Source: Parascedosporium putredinis
Taxonomy: Eukaryota; Ascomycota; Sordariomycetes; Microascales; Microascaceae
Direction of reading: 5' to 3'
NCBI GenBank assembly: GCA_949357655.1
Contig: CASHTG010000018.1
Location: 1,612,001-1,676,000 of the forward strand
Length of the DNA stretch: 64,000 bases
Part shown: positions 36,101-48,236 of the stretch, piece after piece
Position numbering within the stretch: the stretch's first letter is position 1
How the letters are laid out: each line of letters starts with the position of its first letter
Translations under genes and position numbers: made by a program
The notes under the pieces: model-generated
What the model saw: the letters and a program-made list of their open reading frames with translations, nothing else
Database searches by the model: none
What the model was told of the DNA's origin: nothing

Positions 36101-39100
36101 AGCGTGTCTATGAGCCACCCTTGTACAAAGTCGTATGAACCAACGGGTACAAGGCACAACGATCGCCAACAGACCCAAAGTACGGCGCCACCAAGGAGGG
36201 ACCTGGTAGGAACTCTCTTCCCCGAAAGCCACCGCTACGACGTGGTGGGCTTGTCAGTGACCAACTCTTTTCTAGGTGGGTGGGTACGCCGCTCCAGGCG
36301 TTTTCCCAGCAACCCTCAACCAATTCCCTAGTTCGGCTTCCCGTCTGCTAGATCGAGGAGGGCTATAGACCACACAAGTGCTCAGCTCAACCCCCAGGGG
36401 TAGAGAGATGTGGAATGAAAAGCGAGTTGCCCGCTCCCCTTGGCACCTGGTACCCTCGTCTTCCTCGCGCGCCCGCAGCTTAAAAACCTGAAGGCTAGAG
36501 TCTGCCGCCCTACCTTGGTGAGAGATTCCTTTTCTCTCTCATTCGCGTTTCTTGGTTTTAATATCTTCCTTCTTGTTCCTCCCACATCCTCGCAAAGGTA
36601 GTGGGGGCGTCGGAAAGAACTGTCAGATGTCCCGAAGAGGGAGCCATCCCCCAGGCGGCTCATCCACTCTTCTTTTCTCCACTCTTAGACGCCCATGATC
36701 GAGTGGCGGGCGGAACATGTGGTTTTAGTTCGTATGGAGGTGGTTCGTTAAGTACTTCTGACAGGTCTCCCGTGGAGCTTTGGTGAACTCCTCTGTCGTG
36801 ACACTTCCGTCGTCCGCCAAGAGGGGCACGCTATCTTCCTCCCGTTCCCCCGCAAACACCTCGCCCCATGCGTACTCTCACCTACCAAATCCGCCGTTTA
36901 GTGAAGAGGGTGGGATTTAACTTTCCTATGGTCAGCAACTAAGCTATCGGAACCTCGGAACCTCGGGGTTTCGCAAGGAACTGCGTGTACTAGTCGTGCA
37001 AGCCGTTGCATCACGAAAATGGCGGCGAGACTCAGGAAAATTCGGCGGCGTTACTGCTATCTATTCAGGCATGGTGAGAGACAAAAATGCGAGGGGGTTG
37101 GTGGAGTGTATGTAGCCGCAAACAAGATCGTTCTGTATGTAGTTGGCTAATAGTGTTCAGTGACCAGAGACTTTTACGGCCTGGCAATACGAGACGGTGT
37201 ACTGGTACAGATTCCTCCTGTCTACCCGCAACCTACCACAGCTCCCTCCCGGTAAAGTTGGCTCTCTTTTTCCCTTTTAAGCCATATCGTTTGCGGCTGT
37301 CTCGAGGCCATGATCCAAGCGGGGAGAAGTAAAATTTCCTAGAATTCTTCTTTTCGACATGCTTCTTAGATGAAGAAAAGCGATTGCCTATGTAAGATTG
37401 AAGATACTTTGCAACTGTCATCTTATCGAGATGTGCTAGATAGAGATAGCCTTTGGTTTCGCGGCCCTGCCTACACACAGCTGTCTATAGTGTGAACCTT
37501 GGCGAAGTCTGAGTCCGGAAAAGTCGTCGATCAACGCTCCTATGACTCGAAGAGACCGCCCTAATGCCACCTACAATACACGGCCAAGATTAGCACAGAT
37601 GGGAGGTAGGGGGATGAACATCGCGAGAGAAGAATATCCCGCTGTTAGCCCGTTCAATTCCTTCCCTTACTCTTCCTAGCAAGTTGTGGACAGATGCCAT
37701 AAGGGCCAAAGGGGTACAAGGTCTGCTGAACGGCCTAGGGCCGAGCCTCTGAGACACCAGCAATTGTTGTCTCCTCCGCGAGTGTGCTTACTGTCTACCA
37801 AGGTACCTTGTTGTCCGAGATGGTAGGGTGCCAAAGCGAGTTGGGGATGAAGAGGCGGAAATAGGCATAATGCATAATTGGCAACTGACGGGGTAATAGA
37901 ATAAAATCATGAAAAGTAAGCATGCTCTGAAGCGGGAAGAAAAAGAGAAAGGAAGGGCAAAAGAACAATCGGAAAAGAAAGAAAAAGAAAACAGACCCAA
38001 GCGATTCATGTTACAAGAGCAACAAGAAGATTGTAGAAAACCTGCCACCGTTGAAAAGGAGAAAGGGCAATCCGGCCAGACTAACAAGGAAATGAAGAAA
38101 TCCCAAACTTACCTCACAAGGAAGGCACCGCTGACGCGCTGAGCTCGAAAGAAAAGGGGAAGCAAAGGGAATAGAACCAAATACAATACTCGAGCACAAA
38201 CATCCATTTTTACCGATCGCTGCTGTTCAAGTTCCCAACAGCGCTTAGGACACACTCCCACCAGGAATCAATGGCACGATAGTATAAAGAACCTAGCAGC
38301 AACGTGGCTAGCCCTACCGCGGGCACGGCCCCTGGCACTGGCTATTTCTTTTGCTCTGCCCCTTCCCCCAAAACTTACTATATAGCAACAGCCCTTTTTC
38401 TTGTCTGCTGGGAAAATAAAGTCGAGCTAGATTCCGAAGTGGGTGATGGACCATCAGGCGTGTATACAATGACGAGTTTGGACGTTGACCCCGCTGATGT
38501 GACCACGGAGGATCGACAGACCGGACTACGTCCGCGACGGCTAACGGACTCGCAGCCAATATATCAGCCGTCACCGAGCCCATCCATGGGTGTTTGCCAG
38601 GTTGGGTTGGAAGATGAAACCATGTAATGTGGGCTTTCCGGACCAACAGAGCGGATATGGAACGATGATCCAAGTGGTGCTCGTCGTAGAGTTGGGACTA
38701 GTCGAAACCTGTTGGGTGGCTCATCTCAAATCGGTGTCGATGTCGCCCATTCGTTGATCTAATTCTGGCCTTCCCATCTCCCCAATTCATCCAAATCAAT
38801 TCAGCGTTGAACTCTGGATAGAACCACGTGGTTTTGTACCCGCTCCAAGGTTCCCGAGTTTCTTTCCTTCTTCTCATTGTTCCATGTTAGACTTTGAGTC
38901 CTCTATTTAATATGTTATTGTTTTGCCGTTTCGCGCATTTTACTTTCCTTCTTCCCCTTCTGGCTCCCTCCCCGGAATAGAGATCGAGGGTCCAACGTTT
39001 GTAGCCCGAGTCATAGAAGCCATGTGGCTGAATAAGCTGCCTCGATACCTCATGTCTGGTTCACCTTAATATCCGTGAGGTGGAGTGGTAAGGAGCACGT

Positions 39101-42100
39101 TTTTGAGAGGTAATACAAGAGATGAGGGCGAGCCGCAGAAATGGCGGTACCTTGTCCGCCCGTGAATCATGTCTAGCGACATAATCACACAAATAGGAAG
39201 ATATGAAGGACCAAAAAAGGAAGAAGATAAAAGGGAAGAGACTGTAAGCACTTGTATCAGTTACACCAACAAGGTCGAGTGGATTGCTGTGGCGGCCTGG
39301 GGCAGAAATAGGAAGAGCCAGGGAAGGAAGGGAAGAATGAGCAAGAAGTTCAACTTGCGGCTCTAAAAATCACATTGTCACCTCACCCGCTCCCGCCCAC
39401 CCGCAGGCCCCCTGTGCGTGTGAGGCTCCCACGACGGAACACTGGCGTGCCGGGCATAAATTGTCAGCGCGGGGTCTTTCGCGATACAAGATACTTTGGG
39501 TGTAAGTGGGATATTTTGTCAATGGTGGAGAATGCCAATAGCCAAACGCTTCCCCCATCAGAAGAAAAAGAAAAAGAACACAAAAAGCGGCCTTTTGAGT
39601 AAGTGGATTGGGGAGTACAAGAGTTAAGAAGAAAAAAATTAGTAAAAGAAGAAAGTGTAGAAAAACAAAAACCTGAAAAAAAAAAAGAAACAAAACTAGC
39701 ATGTTAGGAGGGAGATGACACCAGAATATCCGGCCGTCCACACAGCGAACAAGGTTGTCTCTCGACAAGCGTCCCCCATTTCTAATTCCAGCAGAATTAA
39801 TATCACCGAGAACTGCTTGGCTGACCTCTTTGCCCCTCTTCCTTCTTTTACGCATTGATTCCCTATCCAATCTTCAGGAACCTCGCGCAGCACTACTCAC
39901 GTAAAGGGATTGTGGAATGCGTCCATCACCGCAGCGCGTGCACGCCCTCCTTCGCCTTCCCCCTCCAGCACCTGTTCGCCCGCGTTCCCATCACGGGACA
40001 CCAGGCTGTTCCTGCAGCATATGCACGCTCTGCTGTCCAGCTATCTATTAACCCACCCAACCCTTCCCTGTTTGCCCATGACACGTCGAGATGGGAAGGG
40101 TTCCATCATCGAGCATAGGGAGGGAAGATGGGGGAGGAGTGATTAAATCTATGAAAGCCCTCGCCCCTAGTCTATCCTACCTCCGGCACAGGCAAGTTAC
40201 TTCTCTGCCGCTTATATGCTGGGGGAAACATCAACTGGGGGAAAGACCGAACAAATTTTGGGGATGAGAATTGAAAACACAACGCAAATCGAAAGCAACA
40301 TGATCGGTGGCACAAGTAGCTAGAGAAATATGCACAGAAAGACAGCCCTCCCACCCGTAGACATAGTACCTCATCATCCGAACTTTGAACGGAGCGAAAG
40401 TAGACGTCCTCGTAGTGGCCAATGTATAGTATATGATGTAGCCCTAGCATCAATTGTACTCCTGCCTCTCTCAAAAACCAGCCCCGCACACTGGTAGCGA
40501 CTGCCCAACTCATCTCCTTAAAGATGCCTTTATCCAATCAATCCTTGGCCTTACATCAAGTACCCCTAGATCCAGCATCACCCGCCAGGCGCCGTCCACC
40601 CTTACGTCTGTTTCTCTGACCTCTTCATGTGGGTAGCACTTGCCAAGGAAATTGGCAGCCTTTAAGTATGCACTTTTATAATAATAAGTACATGGCTATG
40701 CTTCAATGGTCTATATCCATATATACAGACACGAAGACATAATTTCACTGATATTCACCCCGACGGCCGTCATTCGACGAATTCGCCCTTTTTCGCTTGG
40801 GACATGTACATCTATCAGAGTATCTGAGGCGAGGAACTGGGAGGAGCTGCGTGAGCAGATCCGCATAATCATCTTACCCATTTCCTGGCTCAATCTGCCC
40901 TCCCACTCCGGCTGCCACTCCTGATTACCCTGCAAAAGAGCTGGATAGACTCTGGGGAAACAGCACGAGCAGTATAACCGCATCTGCGATTCTTTGAGGT
41001 GCTTCCCTTCACCCACTAAATCTAGGCGGAGCTGACCTACCCAGACGTACTTGTATACTACCGTCCCACCATCCTTCAATCCGCGTCCCGTTTTCTCCCC
41101 ACCCCAGGCCCAGGGTTAGCATATGACGCCCCAATTTAGGACAATGCAAAGAGAATACAAAAGACAAGTCGGAGTAAACAGGCGGAAATAGGGAAGAGTG
41201 GGAGGAATCGAGAAGATGAAAAGGGTGGGATTGGTGGGCGGCGCGGCTTCTTCCTTGGTAAGGGGCCATCATTCACCAAGATGTGACTGGATGGAATAAC
41301 AGCGACGCCTATAAATTGACCGAAGGATGAACCAAAGTGTTTGGCGAAAAGTAAATGGTATCAGTGCATCATATTGAGGTATCTTTCGGTTATTAGTTAT
41401 GTATGGGTCTACTTTTCTGGTTCAATCATAAATGACTTCGTCTCCAACCCAGCGGAGAACCCGAAGAAGCGTCAATGACAAAAAAAAAAAAAGAAGGAAG
41501 AAAAGAGAAAGGCAAAATGAGAAACAGAGAGAAGGTCAGAATACATGGATGGATGCAACAAACAGGAAACAGGCCAGCGCTCTGTTCTGTTGAGGGTGAA
41601 TAACCCGTCAAAGCATCGATGGGTGGCTACCCTCTTCCAACCCCGAGTCCTTGATCTTTCTGTCACCGATACATTGATCGGTCCACTGATCTCCTGTTAC
41701 CAGAGCATCGTTGCCCGTCTCGTCTCATATCGTCACACCGCGAAGAGAGGCTCCCTCAATGTTCTCCCGCATATTCTCTCCGCCCTCTTCGCTGCTTCGC
41801 CGCGTCTCTCTCCATGACTTGTAGCCGGAGGAGCGTTCGCCTCGCGCCCCCTGCCGTTTTCAAGACCCGTGCTTCCCGTATAGTAACAAACATAGGAGAT
41901 AATAATGCCATGGTGCGGACTAGTGAAAGGATCCGCATCCATATGAAACCGATGCCACGAGGAAAGGGGGCCCGGGTCTAGAAGATCATTCCCACGTGGC
42001 CGCAAACACCCATTTCCGTGCAAATCTATATAATTCCCTCCCATTATTCTTATGCCGATAAGATATCAATATAATAACAAACCCGAGTGGTAGCGTAATA

Positions 42101-42356
42101 AGTGAGGACCGAAATGAAAGAACAAGTTCTTTTTTCTTTCTGTTGGGCAGGCCAATAGGAAAATGTGGAACCGATGGCGGGTCCCGCGATTGCCCTCAGC
42201 CAAAGATCCGGTCACGACGGATCGAGGGAATGCAATGCGTCAAAACCGAAAAAGAAAAGAAAACCCCCTAAAGTCGGCAGGTGGTCGACGGGGTTGTGAA
42301 TCACTTTGGATGGTGTCGTGTGGCGTGGCACATTAGCGTCGCAAGATTCTTAACGC
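30154..42356. other. Long intergenic region (about 12 kb), no gene recognised
   Basis: Lies between the 3' end of the zinc-cluster gene (plus) and the 3' end of the homeodomain gene (minus). It holds polypyrimidine stretches (about 30640-30820, 31385-31460, 32515-32640) and polypurine stretches (33740-33780, 37907-38060, 39620-39700). Open frames up to about 166 codons are mostly these tracts or lack motifs. A TCAATTGA core is at 31982-31989. No tRNA, rRNA or conserved protein is seen. Confidence 0.55.
32515..32640. repeat. Polypyrimidine tract
   Basis: TTTTC/CTTTT-rich tract, nearly pure pyrimidine on the plus strand, giving Phe/Ser/Leu-rich and Lys/Glu-rich false frames. Confidence 0.8.
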
Positions 42357-43796
42357 TTAGATGCTCCCTCGCTTCACATGGCCGCTCCGCTGTCGCTTGA
42401 TCCTAAGATCGTCGTGAAAGGTTCCTGTTTCGCCGTCGCTGAGGGTCGCCGCTCCGGCCGCTACCGAGGGCATCTTGTTTTCCGTCGTGGTGCGAGCCGA
42501 GTTGGCTGCGTCTGACTCCGCACGCGCGTTATTGATCATCGTAGGGAGTTGACGCCGTCGTGCGTTGATGAACCAGTTGGAAATTTGGTCTAAAAAGAAA
42601 CCTTGTTAGAGAATGGTCTCAAGTGCGTTAAATTCCAGGGCGGTACTTACTCATCTGTAGTCCAGTCTGCCTCATGAGGTCCTGCTTTTCGTCTTCTGTA
42701 GGATAAGGGTGGTGTAGGTGGGCCACGAACCATGCCCTCAACTTGTCTGTCGTTTCCTTTGGTAGGTTGCCACGCCTCTTTCGCTGCTTAGCGTCTCCCA
42801 TCACGCCTTGTGGGCCTACGTCGCCATAACGGACAAAGTCGTGGTAGTGGTGCGGAGGGTACCCAGCAGCTGCGTATGTAGGCCTGTCGTAAGGGTTGGA
42901 TCCCACCGAGAGTGACTGGACCCTGGAAGGGTGGTGATACTGGTAGGTGAAAGGGTTGTGCCGGAACTGCGTTGGGTGTTCGAGTGCTGGCCCAGCAGAA
43001 AGCGGAACTGGTGGCCTCTGGGTTTGGGGGCTGGGTAGTCGTCCTGCGACACTCGAGACATCGGTTGCTGTTGCTCTCTCTCGTAAGCCAGGTTGGAGAG
43101 GCCGAGACTCGGGAGGGTTGGCCTTCGCTCCCGTAACCTTTCGGAGCCATCGATGGCCATGGGGAGCGGATCGAAGGCATTGCCCCGCTAGGGAGGAAGG
43201 GGCTTGTCCTGGCCGAACCAGCCCAAGCCTCTGAGGCGGGTGTCCGCGGTGGCACAGTAGGCGACGCTTGTCTTGCCGCGGAAACTGAAGACTGGCACGA
43301 GTAGAGCCTGGGCACTCTGCTTGCCCTTTCGCTGCTGGCCGCATCCTCGATAGAGTACCGCCTGCGCTTGTTAGAATTGGGAGAGTGAATGTACTCAGGA
43401 GGGGTTAGGGCATTAGAAAGAGCTGTTGTAGGTGATGTGGTGGCTGATGGGGTCCTAGCCAGCGAGTCTTGTGGTGAAGGGATCCTGAGTTGCAACTCGG
43501 GGAAGGCCTAACTCAGGGCGTGTTAGCATACGATTCTAGATCTCCCGATCTCCCTCTTTGTAGAGAGAAGATACTGCGAGGCGTCCACGAGCCTGTGGCA
43601 CGGATTTCCGTGTCCACAAACAGCAAGGACGATGCTCGCCATTTCCGCTCTTGCCTACGTACCTGTCGAATTGAAGGCAACGCAATCCTCTCGGGTTGAC
43701 GAGGGGGTTGTCGGCTAGCGTCCGAGGGCCATCCCAGGGATAGTCGCGAGGGAAGGAGGAGTGAGGTGCTGGCGCGGCCATGGCGATCATAGACAT
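42357..43796 (-). CDS. TALE (KN-type) homeodomain transcription factor
   Basis: Exons on the minus strand: 43796-43663, 43507-42651, 42589-42357; introns of 155 and 61 bases. Start MSMIAMAAPAPHSSFPRDYP. After the first break come RIALPSIRQ and AFPELQLRI across intron 1, a motif I recognise in fungal relatives, then SPNSNKRRRYSIEDA. The homeodomain is at about residues 288-345: KRRGNLPKETTDKLRAWF, HLHHPYPTEDEKQDLM, and, across intron 2, NQISNWFINARRRQLP. The Pro-Tyr-Pro extension in the loop between helices 1 and 2 marks the TALE class; WFINAR is the recognition helix. Three single-base losses, all G runs on the plus strand: 43693-43695, 43161-43164, 43026-43030. Corrected length is 408 residues. 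It acts in the nucleus as a DNA-binding regulator; fungal relatives affect development and sporulation, but the target here is unknown. Very long flanks without genes fit a complexly regulated gene. Confidence 0.95.
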
Positions 43797-45737
43797 CTTG
43801 TAAACGAAATCACGCCCCTACGGAGACGAAACGAGCTGACTGGAACAAGGCGGTTATTGCTTGATGTGAGTGAAAGTTGAAGGCGATGACGATGGGAGGA
43901 CGTTGGGAGCCAGTCCAAGGTCCAATTGTGAGAATCTCGCGGGCTTTGACGGATGATGGGTAGAGCTGATGCGCTTCTTCCGGCCCAAGAGCGTTATCCG
44001 AATCGTAAATCAAGTGCTTGGTGTTGAGAGTGACTGCTGCGATGAGGTTGGACTTGACACCCAATCGAATGAGTGCCGGGCCAAGATGGTGATATATAGA
44101 TGCAGAGGACTCAGGTCAAGAGCCAACGATGGCGGCGGGCCGGGGATATATATACATATATAAATAGATGTCTGTTCCAGGAAGGTATGTACCGAAGCAA
44201 GGAGTCAAGTGCCCAGGGTACCTGGTGAAGGTAATCAAGGAGAGGTCCAAGTATCTGTGGTGTGGAAAGTACTGGGTGTATATGTGTTGGGGGAGGGGGT
44301 GGATGTGCGCTGCTGTAGCGTATCCAAGGGGTTGGAGAGGAGCGGAAAAGAGCAAAGAAGAGTCCTTCTAATGTACAAGCCAGCAATGGTCTCTGCGTTG
44401 AAAGGTTGAACTCTGAGGACGGGAAGCAAGAAATCGAGGACACAGGCGCAAAAGTGTGGGGAGGACAAAGGTTGAAGTAGATGGGACCAGGATGCACAAG
44501 TGCTTGTGCCTAAATGGGAAGCCAAGCCATTGAGGTCTGTGTTCTGTGTCGGTCCCTAAGCTTTTGACTTCAGGTTGTTTTGGTGTCTCTTTTGGCTTTC
44601 CAATGGGCAAAGGTAGTGGAGAAAGTACTGGGGAGTAGTGGAGTCTGGAGCGTACTGTCGCAGTTGCAATCGCCATCAGGAATCGAGGGTCACTGTGTCG
44701 AGGAAACTTGGAAAGAGAGGAAGAGAGGCGGCGCCGAGATGGGGGGGCGTGGACAGAGGAGCAGGGAGGGGGTGTTGCTGTTGCGGCTAGGGATCACAGG
44801 GCGAAGGGCGAAGAAAAGAGGTGTGTGCTTGTAAATTGTGTATTGGATCGGGCCATGGTCCTCATGTGGAGGAGTTGCGTAGTGCACTGGAGGGTACAAG
44901 ACAGGCCCCAGGTTCAAACCCAGACCTTGAACGGAGTGTGAGTCCTGCAAGCAGTCCGGGGTGGGTGGATGGATTTAGGTGGGGGGGTTAAGGTAAGAGA
45001 GCCGGACGATTTCTCTTGACCTGTAAATAAAAAAAACATGGGCTCCTCGTTGTGTAGGAGGCTGCCTTCATTGACAAATCCTAGCGGCAACGCACACGCC
45101 AGACTAGCCCAAGTGGCGTCTACGAACGAAAGAGTGCAAAGCGTTGAAACCGGAGCATGGCGGCGTGAAGGCAAAGCCCCAAACACTTTTGCTGAAGCGG
45201 CTATCCCTTATCCTTGCTTTGAAATGTAGCTCTTTAGTAATGAAGAAATAGGGCCTGGTGGGATTGGGAGGGAGACATGGAGTGAGGCAATGTGGAGATT
45301 TTGCGAGGAGTGCGAGGAGTCTCAGTGTGGAAAGGTACTCCGGCCGGTTGTGGTAACCAACTACTTGTATGGTGTTCCAGGGGTCAAATCCGTGAAGACG
45401 ATGCGATGGGCAATGAGAAGAGACGGAGTAGATGTGCACTGGGAAGCGGCCTTTCCTCGACCAAACCAAACAGAGCCACACATAAAGGATAAAAAGCAAT
45501 AAACCAGAGTGGGCTCATATCAACAAATCGCGGCAAAGGGGAGAGGGAGATCCAAGGGTGTTTGCTTTCCGCGAAGTCTGTGGCCAGGTCTTTCCTCGAA
45601 CACCGTTGGAATCCCGAGAGCATGGGGGATCCATGGAATTGACTTGAACCGGGGAGGGGTGGAAGGGCGGCGTGGTGTGGGTGTAGGTCAGGTGTAGGCG
45701 TCTTGGCCAAATAAGGGAAGGGTGGGATGATGAAGAG

Positions 45738-45838
45738 AAAAGGAAAAAAAAAAAAAATGAAGAAAAAGGGAAAAAGAAAACGGGAAAAGGAAAAAGAAAA
45801 CGGGGGAAAAGGAAAAGAAAAAGAAAAAGAAAACGACC
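45738..45838. repeat. Polypurine tract with AAAAGAAAACGGG-like units
   Basis: About 100 bases almost without pyrimidines on the plus strand. It includes a run of A and a loosely repeated GGAAAAAGAAAACGGG unit (two to three copies). Confidence 0.8.
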
Positions 45839-47819
45839 AATTGTCATTGCGGCTGGCAGCCACGGGAAGAACTGGCTCGACCAACCCAGCCTAGGAGAAG
45901 AGAAACATCAATCCATCCGCCAATCTACTCTCATGTCGGGAGGTGATGTGCATGTGTGTGTGTAGCACAGAATACGCTTCGCTTTGTCTCTGGTTCCTTG
46001 AACAAGGCCCACGTCGATGATCCAGACAATTCCTAGCCAGGTCACCACCAAGACAGGCCAAATTGCTGCAACTTCTTTGTCCCAGTCATCTTAGCAATGG
46101 AGCTAGGGTCGTTGAAATTGGGGACGAGCGAGGACAGCGAAACACGCAATGTTCTATCTTCAACTCAAGGAGAAGAACAATAAGAAAGAAAAAAAGTACC
46201 GCCCCATTCCATTCATGCAATAAGACTACAAGATGGGGGCTCTGTGATGACTTGTGTCAATGACCTGAGCTCATGGTCTTGCCTCAATGCACTGGCAAGT
46301 ATTATTCAACCTAATACAAGCACACTCACAGTAGCCTGGATGAAGATCGAAGAGGGGCCCGAGGCACACTTGGGACTAGGACAGAGAGAGGAAATGTGCC
46401 AGCGTGTGTGAGTGAGTGAGCCCCGGAAGAGGTGAAGGGAAATCGAGAGTGCCAAGACTAGATGCTAGCGGCCAATTTTGGGTTGCAGTGCAGTGTTGAT
46501 GGACAGAAGAAGTGACATTTGGATATGCACCCATTCTTTCCTAGCAAGTCTCTTGTCAGCTTCACAGGTTGAGGAGCAAAGAGCGAGGCCGCCCGCACCT
46601 GCGGGTTGACACTAAAAAGAGCCTTCTCGCGCTGAACCACTGCAGGCGTTAATGCGATCCCCGGTCGCGCCGAGCAGTAGTGTCGAGTAAAAAAGGAAAT
46701 ACGGGATCTCAAGGGGCTTCTAGAAATGAAGGAGGGCGGAATCCGCAACGCGCGAGGGAGGCGTGCAAGCACAGATGGAGGTTCCGCCAGCGTATTCGTG
46801 GATTCTCGTATGTTGTATAATATAATGGCTCAATCGGGGGCTGTCTGGAAAAGGAAACAGCCGCAAGGTAATTATCCAGTTGTCTGGATATATCCATAGA
46901 TGCGATTCTACACCCGCGCCTGTTGAATGGAGATAATAGGCCCCCATCCGAAACGGACGCGAGGCAAGAGGCTGTGGGGTTGGCGGGCTGCTTCTGGTTG
47001 TTTTGTGCTCAAGCTGGCATCAAGCTGGCATCAATGGAGGACCGTCAGCTCACCCCAGCACCAGCACCAGCACCGGGCAATTTGCTAGGCATGTGTGGGG
47101 CTCCGACCACGATGGTGATGGCGCTGGCGCTGGAGAATTCCCCGAGGAGTTGAGGATGGAGGATGTATCAAGAGCCTCGAAGAAACACGATGTATTGATA
47201 TTTCAAACTAATCCATAATGAAGTGGGGCCCAACTGCATCCACTATGAGCGAAAGGGAAGCTGCGATCACCACTGGCGTCGCAAGTGCAAAGTCTCATGT
47301 ACTATTTACAGGGAACTAGGCTCAAATTCTCGACAGCAGACTTGAGGAAATGAGCAGGAGGAAACAATCCCCTCGCGGCGGAAAACAAAACGCAGTCGGT
47401 GGGAAAGGCGAAAGAGACAGGAAGAGAAAGAAGGGGAAGCAAGGAAAGAGAAAAAAAGAAAAAGAAAAAGAATAACCCTCGGCTCTCCGCTGCTCGCCCA
47501 TGCTCTAAAGAAGCTATCACGTCACGGCTTCCGTTCCGCTGTCTCCCTTCACCCGTGATGCCCCTTTCAGAACCCGTGCATATCATTCTATGTGCGAGGT
47601 TACAGCGGACCGACGCTGGCCTGGCAGGTCGCGCGTCAAGCCCAGATGGTGCCTCGGCGTTCAAATGCAGGAGAAGCCAGACAGGAATTGCAAGGATACG
47701 ACGTCTGGTGAGATCCACTGCGCAGGATTGTGCGGGTGCGACTGCGAGGGGACAGCGCCTGCGGCAAGGTGCAAGGTGGAGGGAAGGGATCGATCATTGA
47801 ATTGCCCAGGTTGCCAAGT

Positions 47820-47829
47820 ATCAATTGAT
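47820..47829. promoter_or_regulatory. ATCAATTGAT palindrome (candidate site)
   Basis: Exact copy within a longer near-palindrome (AGTATCAATTGATACAAAG), about 4 kb upstream of the homeodomain gene. Role inferred only from over-representation. Confidence 0.35.
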
Positions 47830-48201
47830 ACAAAGTGTTAGTGTGCGATACCCCGACCATCCCCGACAAGGGCTGCGTGGACAGGGGCCGCCAAGGTCGG
47901 GGCGATGGAGATCCTGCCCCGAAGGAACGACACTCGATCTGGTCTGCTATGACTCTTTGAGCTGTTCCCTTTTCGGAAAGTTCAATGTTGGACAGTTGAG
48001 AATGATACCTCAAAGCACCCGGACTGTAGCCTCGCCAGCTTGAGAGGTGTCAATGAAGGGTTGGCACCCATGGCAGCAGCTCTCAGCGAGCAAAGCCCTC
48101 AGCCCAAAGCAATACCTGTACAACTAGAGTCAATATCACCAACCCTGGAGCACCATTTGGATATAGTCTCAATGCGACAACATCCCATCGAAAGAGCGCG
48201 A

Positions 48202-48236
48202 AGCGTAAAGCGTAAAGCGTGAAGCGTGAAGCGTGA
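48202..48236. repeat. Minisatellite, five copies of AGCGTRA
   Basis: Five tandem seven-base units: two AGCGTAA then three AGCGTGA, so variants are grouped, as expected from unit-by-unit expansion. Intergenic. Confidence 0.9.

Noticed and set aside
3983..43796. Programmed ribosomal frameshifting as explanation for the frame breaks
   Set aside because: Sites share no slippery heptamer or downstream structure, occur in unrelated genes including eL20, and differ in direction; homopolymer sequencing error is simpler.
3983..43796. Pseudogenes as explanation for the frame breaks
   Set aside because: Splice sites and conserved residues are intact and no premature substitutions to stop codons are seen outside the homopolymer steps.
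44903..44913. GGTTCAAACCC, a match to the tRNA B box
   Set aside because: No A box upstream and no acceptor stem can be formed.
46458..46772. Minus-strand frame whose N terminus looks like a mitochondrial targeting sequence (Arg/Ser-rich)
   Set aside because: The apparent start is GTG and no in-frame ATG exists; the downstream part is not recognisable.
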